64,000 nt of DNA from Acrasis kona (lineage: Eukaryota > Heterolobosea > Eutetramitea > Acrasida > Acrasidae). How positions within the stretch are numbered: position 1 is the stretch's first letter; each line of letters opens with the position of its first letter. The notes beneath the pieces were generated by a model, which saw only the letters and a list, made by a program, of their open reading frames with translations, searched no databases and was not told the origin of the DNA. The position numbers were made by a program, and so were the translations under genes. The stretch spans positions 19,324 through 83,323 of the forward strand of contig JAOPGA020001024.1 in NCBI GenBank assembly GCA_026419775.2. The letters run 5' to 3'. Positions 1 through 11,481 of this stretch are shown in pieces.

Positions 1-1
1 C

Positions 2-874
2 AGTGAGGATTACAATTATGAATGGTTTTACGATCCAGTGGCAGGTATACAAGATCCAGTTCTTCGTGAAAAATTCAGCGTACTTAAAACAGCGTTCCGA
101 GATACACATTGCCGCATAACTGGTCCGAGCGTAGCATACTTGGCAGACTCATTCTTTGGTACCATTGAAGAAGTCACGGCAGAAAAGACGTCACCTCTAA
201 AGTCCTTGGCACGTTACATCAAAGCCACAAGAGAAGTTTTTACAAAAAAGAATGAATCCATTCTGGACAAGAAGCAAGAAGAGGAGGAAGACGAGGAAGA
301 GGACAAGTTTGTAGAGAATGGTGTTTACATGATGGTTCTTGCCTCATCTCCGAGACATGGTCGCCGACAGTTAGTGAAGGCTATCCAATGGATGACTGAT
401 TATTCAAAAAAAAACATTTATATTGTGACTCCATACTTTTTACCTCCAAAGCAATTGGTTGAGTGTATCTTGTCCGCAAAAGATCGTGGGTGTGAAGTTC
501 ACATCATCACCTGTGGGTTAAGTGATGTGAAGCCGATGAGATTAGGTTGCATCGGCTTGTACGGAAAGTTCTTGAAACGAGGAGTTCACATCTACGAATA
601 CAACAAACAGACGTTACATGCCAAGTACATGACGAGTGATGGAAAGTTTAGTTTGTTGGGAAGTTTTAATATGGATAGAATGAGCATGTTGAGCAATAGA
701 GAGTTGGGACTGGGAGTGATAGATGAAGCGACAGCGAAGGGACTGGAACTACAATTCGTCGAAGACTTGAAACATTCTACGGAATTGACATATGATACAT
801 GGCAGAAGAGGCCTCTATATTTAAAGATTGTAGGATGGGTTTTGTATAAAATGATGCGGCTGTTGGGACCGTAA
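2..874 (+). CDS. Phospholipase D / cardiolipin synthase-like protein, C-terminal part
   Basis: The reading frame is already open at base 2, so the gene begins left of the window and the first HKD motif is outside it. The visible part starts just after the usual position of that motif (RDTHCRITGPSV resembles the segment following HKD1). It carries a complete second HKD motif, HAKYMTSDGKFSLLGSFN, near base 618, with the catalytic His, Lys and Asp and the trailing GS-N. The family transfers phosphatidyl groups or hydrolyses phospholipids through a phospho-histidine intermediate. A short acidic Glu/Asp run (about 280-310) looks like an inserted loop. It resembles bacterial cardiolipin synthases more than eukaryotic PX/PH-type PLDs. 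The stop is TAA at 872-874. The next gene lies on the opposite strand and ends 17 bases away. Confidence 0.8.
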   Translation, partial: SEDYNYEWFYDPVAGIQDPVLREKFSVLKTAFRDTHCRITGPSVAYLADSFFGTIEEVTAEKTSPLKSLARYIKATREVFTKKNESILDKKQEEEEDEEEDKFVENGVYMMVLASSPRHGRRQLVKAIQWMTDYSKKNIYIVTPYFLPPKQLVECILSAKDRGCEVHIITCGLSDVKPMRLGCIGLYGKFLKRGVHIYEYNKQTLHAKYMTSDGKFSLLGSFNMDRMSMLSNRELGLGVIDEATAKGLELQFVEDLKHSTELTYDTWQKRPLYLKIVGWVLYKMMRLLGP

Positions 875-891
875 TAAAAATGTAGAATCGT

Positions 892-1554
892 TTATTTTCG
901 TAAAAGATGTCTTACTTGATGGTACAGATCTTGTTTGTCCTTGCCTAGAACTTTTTCGATTTGTTCTAAAGTTGTTCGAATGCTTTGGTGCCCTGTGTTG
1001 AAAGATTTTATTTGATAAAGAAGAGACTGGAACTCATCATCGCTTAGTGAATTTTTGATTTGAATGTAAATTTGTTCTGTTGTTGTGGTGTTTTTAAAGT
1101 TTGGCGACCTTAGGTCATCGATGCTTAGTGTTGCATCTCCTCTAATGGGTGTGCGCGATCTTGTTGGTGTGTGCGATCTGTTGGGCGTATGTGATCTAGT
1201 TGGTGTATGTGACCTGTTTGGTGTTGTGCTTCTGTTATAATGGTAAGAATCATGCACTAAAAATTTTTAGTTTCCCTAGTTAAATCATTCTACTTTTCAA
1301 CTGGCTCTTTCTATTATACTCCTTCTCTTCATCCAATTTTCTTTGGAGTTTTTGAATTTGTAATCTCGAACTATGCAACTCCTCATCAAGTTTTTTGTTC
1401 TACCAAGGTTAGTGACTTTGAATAGTTAATGTTCAACCAAGCTAATGTAGTCTAGATTCTTTTTCAGTAGTTTCTCAATCTCCAAATCCTTTTCCTTCAA
1501 CAGTCCTTCGTGTACACCCCTCAAATTGGCGATACATTCGTCAAACCGTTGCAT
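892..1554 (-). CDS. Coiled-coil protein with Arg-Ser-His-Thr-Pro repeats (3 exons)
   Basis: Not recognised. Exons 1554-1438, 1399-1294 and 1256-892 join in frame across introns of 38 and 37 nt and give 195 residues. The first two exons encode a charged heptad-like coiled coil (residues about 1-75). The third opens with tandem RSHTP-type repeats (about 85-110) and ends in a helical C-terminus with several Leu/Arg. The second junction creates an ATG codon identical to the one at the start of the exon-3 open frame, so a shorter product starting there is also possible. The Ser/Thr-Pro repeats are potential sites for proline-directed kinases (inference). No targeting signal is seen. It is packed between the PLD-like gene and the membrane-protein gene upstream at 1626. 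Confidence 0.55.
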
Positions 1555-1625
1555 CGCTTTCGCGCCCAACTGAATTGATACAAAATACGTGCTTACAAGT
1601 CGTACAAAAATCTATTTATTTGTAA

Positions 1626-2649
1626 CTACACCATGCCATATTGATTTGTAGAATCAAGAGTTAGGTCTCTATACTGCTCTTCACTAATTTTTCCAGGCAT
1701 GACCCTGCTCTGGCTAAAGCAGCACCAGCACAAATTTATTCCACATAATGCACCATATGACCTTGATATCATATATGATCTGATGCAAGGATCATCATTA
1801 TCCTTTACAAGTCTTGCATTGGTTATGTGAGTGTTGTGCACTTGACATTGATGAATAATCAAATCTAGCACACGGTACACATCACGCACCATCAGAAACC
1901 CGGTACTACCCGCATACGCAACAACAGAAAACGGAAGGGCATGAGTATCGATTTTATAACCAAAATACACACTACCAACACTAGAATTGTCAACTGCATT
2001 ATTGTGCAATGTAAATAATATTTCACCCATTTCTTTATATTTCCATGATGTGATGAATTGGTCGTATTTGCCGTTCCCAAACAACCGCCTCCTGAGATTT
2101 TCAATATGTTTGTTGCCGACAACAATTATTGCCCTTTTATTAGTCAAAACATAGCTTGTTGTTATTTTTTTATACAACAATTTGTAGAAAAGTATATAGG
2201 AGCAGACAAACACGTAGAACAAAAGTAAAATCTGAAACACAAGTTGGCTCAGGGTTGATTTTATGGAGTAGAATTCATCACTTTCACTCAATGACCGCGA
2301 AATGTACACAATTTGGAACGATTAATAATATCGTAAAAAGTAGAAATCCTACAATAAACATGACCACAACATTCTTTGTATATGAAAATGCCGGTCTCTG
2401 GTAAAATAAAATCCTCTCATTATCTTTAATTGTAATTCCAATTGACTCTGCGTCTATGATATCCTCTTCGTGGTCTGCTTCGTCTTCTTCGATAATTCTT
2501 GGTGTGTAGAATATATCCTGTCGCTGTCCAAAGTTCTGTGGGAGACTCGGTGTTTGAGCTGGGTACCTATCGCTATCGTCATCCTTCCTCAAGTTTCTGA
2601 TTAGAGACGGTATGTTCAGTTCAAACTTTGGGAACTGTATTGAAAACAT
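1626..2649 (-). CDS. Two-TM membrane protein with a cytosolic PH-like (DUF304-like) region
   Basis: Two open frames overlap at 2284-2309. A 76-nt GT-AG intron (2232-2307, GTACAT...TTTCAG) joins them in phase 0, giving exons 2649-2308 and 2231-1626 and 315 residues. The order is: an acidic N-terminus, then NERILFYQRP, a first membrane segment, a very short turn, a second membrane segment (ILLLFYVFVCSYILFY), then YVLTNKRAIIV and a beta-rich region of about 150 residues. A membrane hairpin followed by YxLTNxR is the layout of bacterial PH-like/DUF304 proteins, whose function is mostly unknown. The intron is twice the usual length here, so a sequencing frameshift is the alternative. The C-terminus has a Cys-rich patch (CGINLCWCCF). 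Confidence 0.55.
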
Positions 2650-2857
2650 TACAAATTAGATTGTTCTATTATAAAACGAATTTGTAAAAGAAGACTATTC
2701 ATGCCAACCTCTGTATTGAATTGTTGAGTTCGACATTTAGATCTTAATCTTTTCAGTTAGGATTTTTGAATACAAAGTTTTAAGAAAAGCTGTATATAGG
2801 TGTTTACTTTTAAGAATTTCAAATCAAAATAACAAAAAAGGTGTTGCAATACTTTTT

Positions 2858-3753
2858 TTACAACATTGATCTTATCACAGTTTGAACTCCCTTCCAAGAC
2901 TCTCCTGGTCCCAAGTTCTGCCAGTTAGAAACACTTCCCGCTTCAATGCAAAGCATTTTCTTCCAACCATCCTCAGGTCCAAAATCTCCCATGTTCTTCG
3001 CAGCATTCTCCCAAGGGTTCCACACCACAACATCATTCAAATTATCTCTTTGTACATCAACAGTACAATCTTCATCTACTATTTGTGTCGGTCCAGAGGG
3101 AGATTTATACACTCTGTCCGTTTCATTTGATATCTTTACATCTTTCTCAGTTTCTTCAAAATTTGCAGCGTCGCGTTTCTTGTCAACGTATTGGGCACCG
3201 TTTAGACCTCTAACGCTGACAGTTGAAATGTTATTAACGGCGAAGTAGGTATGGAACAAAAAGTTAAAATCAAAAGGTTCTTTGTCCTTGTTTTGCACTT
3301 CCATACTTGTGACAAACGAGTTGGCTTTGAGGTCAATCTAAAAACATTAATCTTCTTAAATGTCAAATAGCATACGGTGTAAACGAGATTAAATGCATAC
3401 GGCCATAATTTGTGGGCATCTTGTGATATAAGATCATTAGATAACTCGAGTTTGACCTGTGTAGACTCAGAATCTGCCTTGTGGCTCAAAAGTCTCCAAG
3501 TTGAAGTGCGCGCGAAACCATGCTGGGGTAATTCTTTTGTTGGTCCTGCATTAGATTTGCCAAACACGGGGAAGACTAGAGGAATACCTCCTCTGACAGC
3601 CTTTGAGCCGTCAAGTGCGGCCTTTGAGGATAAGAATAATCTTTCTCTGCCTGATACCCAAGATATGATTGTTGCTCCGTAAAGCAATACTTTTAGGGTG
3701 TCACCACATTGGTGGGTAAGGGTAACAGCGGTTGAGTCTTCACTGATCGACAT
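2858..3753 (-). CDS. Glucose-6-phosphate 1-epimerase (hexose-6-phosphate mutarotase)
   Basis: Exons 3753-3376 and 3337-2858 are joined in phase 0 across a 38-nt intron (GTATGC...TTTTTAG), giving 285 residues, the usual size for the family. The protein interconverts alpha and beta anomers of hexose 6-phosphates. It shows the aldose-1-epimerase fold landmarks: RGGIPLVFPVFG, the catalytic-type His in LPQHGFAR, the second His in LFHTYFAV, and the Glu in MLCIEAGSV near the C-terminus, followed by PGESW. No targeting signal is present, so it is probably cytosolic. The start at 3753 is the first ATG. It is transcribed away from the tRNA-Ser gene about 90 bases upstream. Confidence 0.88.
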
Positions 3754-3845
3754 TTATAATTATTGTAAAAAAAGATTTTTCGCATTTGATCCTGAATAGG
3801 TACGTGTATATCTTCCAGGTGCATAATAATAAATTGTATTATTAA

Positions 3846-3943
3846 GCGTTTATGGCCGAGTGGTTATCAATCTCATCCATATAAGGCGGCAGACTCGAAA
3901 TCTGCTGGGGAAACCCGCGCAGGTTCAAACCCTGCTGAACGCG
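3846..3943 (+). tRNA. tRNA-Ser(CGA) with a 17-nt insert in the D-loop
   Basis: The acceptor arm GCGTTTA (3846-3852) pairs with TGAACGC (3936-3942, one G-T), with discriminator G3943. The D-stem is GCC/GGC (3855-3857 with 3885-3887). The anticodon stem GCAGA/TCTGC encloses loop CTCGAAA (3894-3900), so the anticodon is CGA. A long class II variable arm (3906-3918) and T-arm GCAGG-TTCAAAC-CCTGC (3919-3935) follow. The gene is 98 nt. The excess is TCAATCTCATCCATATA (3867-3883), placed between TGGTTA and AGGC of an otherwise standard D-loop. The internal A box is intact 5' of the insert. There is no intron at the canonical 37/38 site. A T5 run (3949-3953) can serve as the Pol III terminator. Confidence 0.9.
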
Positions 3944-3948
3944 ATGTC

Positions 3949-3953
3949 TTTTT
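3949..3953 (+). terminator. RNA polymerase III T-run terminator of tRNA-Ser
   Basis: A TTTTT run on the sense strand begins 6 bases after the tRNA 3' end, the normal arrangement for Pol III termination. Confidence 0.6.
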
Positions 3954-4174
3954 GATGGATCTTGCGAGTTTTAATTTTTCTAGTCATCCATCTATTGAAG
4001 AAAACTGACCGAGAACCATCAAAATGTCAAGTTGTCACGGCATTGATTGTATTGTGCAGTACAGTTCAAGCATTTTTGCCTTTCCCACATTATTAACGCT
4101 TTAGCCAAATACAATTTTAGGACCTCCAAAAATAGTTTTTGTAACCCTCAACCGCGTTATATTGTGCATGGGCA

Positions 4175-7100
4175 ATGGAGAGCAGAATACCTCAAGGCTA
4201 TAAGCCTATCACAAAATATCATAACGAGAAGCAGGTGAGCATTTCGCTCAAACATCAAGGTGCAGCGAAGCAACCTCCCAGAATTACTACATTCTTAAAT
4301 ACGCAGTTTCAAACATCATCTTCAAGCACATTACTTGTGCCGTGCGTAGATGCAGAGACGAAAACAAAAAAGTGTTTGATTAAAATTACAAAGCAGGAAT
4401 ACCCAGTCGCTTCTGAATTAGAAAGAATAAACTGCGACTATGACCTAACACAACTACTTTTGCAAAGCACGACGCTTCCATACAACACTAAAAATTACAT
4501 TTTGCCCTGCTTAGAGCGAGTTCGGGTTGGATTGAGCATCGCGCTTGTCAAGGATTACTTTTCTGTACAAACCCTGTATAATTACGTGCACAGCATGCCA
4601 AACAAACAATTATCGCTTGAAGAATTTTTCGACCTGTCCATTCAACTTTGTCAAGTCTTCTCAAACGTAATTCGATCTTGACATTTTTACTGACGACATT
4701 TTAGATTCATCAAGAAAGAGTATTACATTTGGACATTAAGCCACACAGCATATTAATCGACCCCACGTCAAAACACTTCAAAATCATGGAATTTTCAAAA
4801 GCAAAGATTTTGTCCTACAAGGACTCTGCCATACCATTCGAACAACACATCAAAGCATTGGGTCAAGATTCTTCCTACAGCTACACACCGCCGGAACAAA
4901 CCGGAAGGTTAATACAAGCTCGCGTGGACCATCGAAGCGACATTTATTCATTAGGAGCCACATTTTATTTTTTATTGACGGGAAGAGCTCCCTTCGAGTT
5001 TTCTTCCACTTCGGAACTGGTCCACGCTCAACTCACCAAACATCCTCCCGCCCTCGACAAGATTCACATTTCACACAACGATGTGTCCATCACCGTACCC
5101 AAAGAGTTATCGTTAATCATTCGCAAAATGATGGCCAAGTCACTTCACAACCGTTACAAGAGCTTACAAAGCGTCTCGCTCGATTTGGAATCGCTCAAGA
5201 AAAAATGTTCCGATCCCGAATTACTTTCGTCGCCCGATCGTGAATTTTGGAAACCCGGTCTCAACGACACCAATCACTTGTTTTCCATTTCCAACGACAT
5301 TTTGGATCGAGACGAACCAATGACGCATTTACAAAATGCATTGGACCAAGTAAGTTCGTCCGGCAAACCTCACATGGTATTTCTAAGTGGTCCGTGCGGG
5401 GTTGGCAAAAGCGCTCTGGTCAACCAAGAGTTGAAAAAAAAGAGACCCAACGTACAAGCGCTGTACGTGACCGGTAAATACAACATGATTAGCGACGGAA
5501 CCGTACCCTACGGAGCGATCGTCGGTGCGGTCAACCTGCTGATCAATAAGGTCATGAAGCAGGGCGTAACGGTTCTGAGCGAAGTCAAAATCAAATTGAG
5601 AGAAGCGCTCGACAACAATGCATCCACGCTCGTAGAGTTAATCCCAATGGTCGAGTTGTTGATGGGACGTATCAAGGGCGTACATAACCATCGAAGAAGC
5701 AGAGGTAGCGCACAGGGAGAACGCCCTGGACATTCTAGCAGCGACCGACTAAGTCACCAAATGAATCCATACGAAGGCATGAATCGACTCTGTGATGCCT
5801 TGATGTGTTTTTTTAAGGTCATGTGCTCCACGATGACCACCACCAGCAATCACATCAACAGTCCACAATCCACTTGTTCGTCCAAAACTTCATTCGAAAG
5901 CAACCAACAAGGAACAGTGTTGGTTCTGTTTCTAGATGATCTACAATGGGCAGATCACAATTCCTTGTTATTGATCGAAAGAATGGTCAAAGAAGCACCC
6001 GATGCTCACGTCAAGTTATTGTTCATCGGTAGTTATCGTAACGAAAATGACAATCATCAAACATTACCCAACGATCACGCTCTGACTCAAATGTTGAATC
6101 GATTGAGCAAGAGCGCGATCGTTGTGGATGATTCGTTGACGAGCGTAAGTAGTGCACAGGCGGCTCAGAAACTAGTTGCTTCTGATTTGAAAGCCTTTTC
6201 GAGCAGACCACAAGTGACTGTTGCTGGTTATAGACCCACTCCATTTACGTGCCTAACTCAATTACAAATTTCTCCATTGGGTCAAAATTACATTCGATTG
6301 ATGGTTTCGTCCACATTATCAAGATTATCGAATCATGAAATTCCGTTGGAAGATGTATACGAATTGGCAGATTGCATTCATTCGATCGCTCGCGGCATTC
6401 CATTATTCGTTAGAGAATTACTTTTACATTACTATCAATTGCAATTGATCCAATTCGATTCGGAACAATTCATATGGAAATGGGACATGGAAGGCATCAA
6501 AAAGATTCATTTCGACAACATGATCGATCTGGTCAAACAAATGTTGATTCGATTCGATTCGTCATCTTTCGAAATGACATTGCCCGACTCGACATTTCCA
6601 AATTCACCGTCGAGTTCAAAAATGACTTGTTCGAGCATCTTATCGCACGCTAGTGTGTTTGGAGCTAGATTCTCCATCAACATGTTATCCATGTTACTCA
6701 AAAAACCAACTCAAGAAATACGACCCATCATACTGAGAGCAAAACGCGATGGATGGATTCAAGAAATTGAAAATGGAAATGTAATTTCGAACGTGCATTT
6801 GGCATTCGAAACCAATCATACCACCACCAATTCGGCTGCAGTTTATTCCGACGAGTTGTATACGTGGGTACATGATCAATTACAAGAGGCTTGTTATTCG
6901 TTATTATCGCCACAAGAACGCATCGATGCTCATTATCAAATTGGTCGATTGTTGTTATCAGAAGCACGTCAACCGACCAACAGAAGAACGAGCATGGGAT
7001 CCTCTGCGGGTTCGAACGGAGGAAGTAGTAATGGAAGCGGTAGTGGTAGTTTTTCGGGAATGAACGCCATGATGGCTCGTAGAAGAGCCAGCACCACTTC

Positions 7101-10100
7101 GATTGCAAGTAATCAATCCTCTAATCGATCTCCATCCTTTAGCGTTAGTTTACCTCAACAATTAATCAACATGCACATAAGTCCACCTTCTACTCCTAGT
7201 GATTACATTGAGTTTTCTACAACGACTGCTGCTGCTACTACCAATACTACTACTACTGGTGGTGGCAGTAATCCCATTTCGCCTTCTAATCATCCCGTTC
7301 ATCAACATCATCATCATGCACATACTCATAGTCACGTTCATGGCGATCGAAGCAATAGTTTGAACTCACAAGATTATCCATCGTCATCATCGTACGGCAA
7401 TACCACACATTTCGATGAATCCTTCATTTTCGAAATTATACATCATTTGAACATTGGAACACAATTTGACGAATCCGATCTGAAGGGAAGTAAAATTTAC
7501 ATGGAGAATGTGGAATTGAACGTGATGGCTACCAAAAAGGCATTAGAGATTTCGAGCACTACCATCGCTACTTGTTACGGTAAGAGAGCGCACGACATGT
7601 TGGCCACATTTACGTTGGATCATTTGCCGAGCGTCATTGACGAATACAATACCGAAGATGCCAAACAAAGTTTTTTGGATTTGCGTTACGAAAGTTACAT
7701 TGTACAAATCAAAGCTCTCTTGTTCGATCAACAATATACAAATGCAATCGAATTGGCCAATCAGGTCGAATGCATGATCACGGAATTACAAAATCGATTC
7801 AATTCGTCTCATCACGATCAAGATGATTTTACGAATCGAGTCAAGATGGATCACTTGAGTGGTAAATTGCTCCAATGTCAACATTTCAAGATTCAAATTT
7901 ACTATGCCATGAATGATAAAAAATCTTTACATTTCACAATGGTCCAAATGTTGAAAAAGAATTCGGAATGGACCAGAGGAATGCCATTGGAGAACATAAC
8001 GGAGCAACAAAAGAATGATTGGTTGCGTCAACGCATCAAAGCGATCGATCCGTTACTAAGCAAACACATTGATTCCATACGCGATTTACCCAGAGTAAAG
8101 AGCAGCGTGATTTGGCACTTGATGAGTTGTTTGGTAGATGGTTACATTGGATTGATCGTAGAGGCACATCACCTCTATCACATGGTTCCTATACTCATTG
8201 GCGAATTGATACTCACGGAGGGCGTTTGTGAGTGGGCGGTGAGAGGTGGATTAGGTTGTTTCGGATACGCCTACGCAACTGCGATCGGCACCATTGATTT
8301 CGTGCCTTATAAATTAGCGAGATCAGCCGTCGAGTTATCGACTGGTGCTGGAAATATGTATCGATACTCCACCAGTCATGATCGAAGTAATTCTCATTAT
8401 TGGTTAGCTCTCTTTTCGTGCGTACGATTGAATTGTCAGGATCAGGGCAGAATGTTCGAATCGGTGTTCATGAGCGCCATGAAATCTGGCGATGCAGTCT
8501 TTGGTAGTTTCTCTGGCATTCACTTGGTGTATACCGCTCGTATGTTGGGCGTCAATTTGAACGAATTGATGATTTTGTACAATAAAGCTTGCGAACACAT
8601 GTTGAGCAATCACATGGGCGTTTACTATTTGAATTTCATGTATTGCTTGTTACAAGAAATACAAGCCATGAGAGGAGAGAGTGATGAATTTAGTATCGAG
8701 AATTTTACGGTCGACATGAACGTCATCATGGGTCATCCTTATTTATATTTTAATTATTTGTTCTCGAATAGTTTGTTTTATTATTTTACTGGCGATTACA
8801 AAAAATCGCTCGATTTTGTGAGACAAGCCAATGATTATCGACCACAGGCTCGTTACATTTTATGCGAATTTTTCGTACCCGTCATGAGGATCGTCATCAT
8901 TGCTTCCTTGTTGGATGGTTACAAAAATAATACGACGAGCGGTGCACCTTTGCATCACGTCAATACCGTAGATGACCATATTAAATTATATGGAGCCTAT
9001 CATGCCAGGTCATACAGTAGCGTTAGCAGCGTGAGTAGTTTGGGAAGCGTCGGTAGCATCGACATGAGCACTCCATCGTCCTCCACTTCGATTCATTCGA
9101 GCGGCATGAGCGACGGCGGAAGTAATTTTTATAACAATAGCAATAATACGCCATCTACCGTCGATTCTCTACTCGCCGAACTACACGAGTGTCACAAGGA
9201 GGTTTTGTTTTTGACTCAATCGCTCGATAGTTGGTACCAAGCACCAAGTATGTTGGTAGAAGCAGAAATCATGGCTCAATCAGAGCACAACAAGATGGAG
9301 AAGGTAATTCGAATGTTTAATCAGTGCATACAATATTCGAGAGAGGTCAATTTCCCATTAATAGAGGCCTTGGCTTCCACGAGATTAGTTGCCTATGTAG
9401 ATAGTCTACACACCGATAGCGTTCTAGTGAGCGAATACGCATTAGATGCAGTTGCTTTGTGGGACGATATGGGATACTTGGGCATGGTGAATCGATTGTC
9501 CGATAAATACGTCAATGCCATCAAACACAGAGATCACGGTCGCAGGAGAATGGATCGAATGGAATCTAGCTACAATGCCTCTTTGCAACGAAGAATAAGC
9601 CAATCGGGAGGTAGTTTGTCCTTTTATGCAAACGAAAGCATCAACAACAACTCTGATTCCAATTCTGCATTGAGAGCTGTTAAAGCAATGAGCAATGATT
9701 CTGATGAATTGGATTTATCAAAGTTATTTAGAAGCATGTTGCCGGTGATTTTGGAGAGCAGTAGTGCCGAACGTTGTTGTTTGGTCCTCAAGAGTAACAT
9801 TTCGAATCATGGTCAGCATCAAGGAAGCGTTGGTGGTGGTGGTGGTGTAGATCTGGATCGAGAAGTACTGATTATTCGTTTGTTGCGGAGAGCAGCGTGG
9901 AGAGTTTATCATGTGCATCGAACGTGGTAGTGGTGCCAAACTCTTCCTCTACATCTAACTCCTCTGCGACCACTTCTACATCAATCAATGGAGTAGAAAA
10001 CAAGAACATTGCATTGGGCGAATGTAGCGACTTGATGTGCACGAGCATCATCAACAGAGTATTGCGCACAAAGAGAAGCGTGATTGTAGATCACGCTAAT

Positions 10101-11411
10101 GCTCAAAATGATTATCAATCGGTGCCATACATCAAAAAGAACGCAATCAAATCAATCATGTGCTGTCCCATCATGATTACTCAAGAAGAGAAATCTCATG
10201 TCATGGGCGTCGTTTATTTGGAAAATAACAAAGTACAGGGCATATTCACCGAACATCGAAATGTGATTTTGAAGACCATCATCGACAGTAGTATCGAAAA
10301 CGCTCAGATTTTTACTTCGCTCAATAGCGCTTATGCTCGTTTCTTGCCGAGAAAGTTTTTGTCGTTATTGGGAAAGACATCAGTGACGAATGTATCGGCT
10401 GGGGATGCAGTGGAACGTACCATGAGCGTGTTATTTAGTGACATTAGAAATTTCACTTCCATTACGGAGAGCATGAGCGCGAGTAATAGTTTCTTGTTCG
10501 TGAATCAGTTCTTGAATCACATTGCTCCACAAATTGATCGCAATGATGGTTTTATAGATAAGTTCATAGGCGATGCCGTGATGGCCATATTCGCTGGCAC
10601 CGTAACCTCTGCGCTACAGAGCGCCATTGGTATGATTAGCGCATTAAAAGAGTTCAATAAGGATAGAGACCATAGTATGGTTGCAAATAGCAAAGAGGAC
10701 ATGTTTATGGGCAAAGTGAGCATAGGCGTAGGTATACACTATGGTAAACTGATGATTGGGACCATTGGTTACAAAGCACGTCTCGATGCAACGGTGATTA
10801 GTGACACCGTAAACATTGCAAATCGACTAGAGGGGCTCACCAAGATTTTGGGAGTCGAAATCATCATTAGTCAGAGCGTTATTGAGCAGTATGAAAGGGA
10901 GAGTTGTGAAGGTGAAGTGTTGTTGGCGAGTCCCACGGAGGCCAGTCCCCTATATGCAAACAATTATGTAAATTTCATTAAAAGTCGTCGTTTGGGTGTT
11001 TTTGTTTTAAAGGGTATGGATCCGCTAGTGTTGTATCAAATCTATGATGATGCTTGGTATGGCAGTGATTATGATTTGCGTGTCTTTGAAGAAAAGAACG
11101 ATAAATTCAAACAAGCTGTCGAAGGGTTTAATGATAAAAATAATATGAAGAGGAATAGGGAGGTGTTTAAGAATTTGGCAAATGAATATCCTAACGATAA
11201 ATTAATTGCATTGTATGCGACTGCTTGTGATATTTATTCTAATAGTCATTTGCCGGATAGTTGGCAAGGAGAGATTAGAATTGATAAGGACGGCAACGTG
11301 GCACCGTTTGGTGGATTGATTGTAAAGAACAATGATTATAATAGAAGAAGGAGTAGGTTTAGTAGCAGTAATTTGGAAGATTTTACTTTTGATGATAAAT
11401 TGTTTCAATAA
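4175..11411 (+). CDS. Giant kinase-like / STAND NTPase / GAF / adenylyl-type cyclase fusion (frame broken once)
   Basis: Exon 1 (4175-4666) joins exon 2 (from 4705) across a 38-nt intron. The protein would be about 2,400 residues. Order: a protein-kinase-like domain (about 30-330) with HLDIKPHS in the catalytic loop, EFS in place of DFG and PEQTGR in the activation segment; an AAA_16-like NTPase (Walker A GPCGVGKSA near residue 393, Walker B LVLFLDDLQWAD near 575); a long helical, TPR-like region with Ser/Asn- and His-rich inserts (about 7000-7350); a GAF domain (about 9720-10340); and a class III cyclase domain with metal Asp in LFSDIRNF and GDAVMA. The base-selecting pair looks like Lys (DKFIGD) and Thr (ATVISDTVN), which favours ATP as substrate. 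The frame shifts by -1 near 9879. The kinase-ATPase-GAF part resembles bacterial and fungal hybrid sensor kinases with a cyclase in place of the histidine kinase (family knowledge plus inference). Confidence 0.8.
9832..9849 (+). repeat. GGT trinucleotide run (poly-Gly) beside the frame break
   Basis: Consecutive GGT codons encode a short glycine stretch in the GAF region, about 30 bases before the point where the reading frame changes. Such runs are prone to length error or polymorphism, but the frame break itself maps better to the T-run at 9879-9881. Confidence 0.6.
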
Positions 11412-11481
11412 AATAATAATTATTTGTATTCTTCTTGTTTGTTTGGTTGATTGAATATTGTTGTAAACCTTGTCAACTAAG

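Larger units (their letters stand above)
3754..4174. other. Intergenic region holding tRNA-Ser
   Basis: This lies between the divergent mutarotase and cyclase genes. Apart from the tRNA-Ser gene at 3846-3943 and its T-run, I see AT-rich sequence and no supported coding region. Confidence 0.6.

Noticed and set aside
9847-9890. 44-nt intron as sole explanation of the cyclase frame change
   Set aside because: It fits in phase and size, but the unspliced -1 reading preserves a better GAF beta hairpin, so a missing T is preferred; kept as an alternative.
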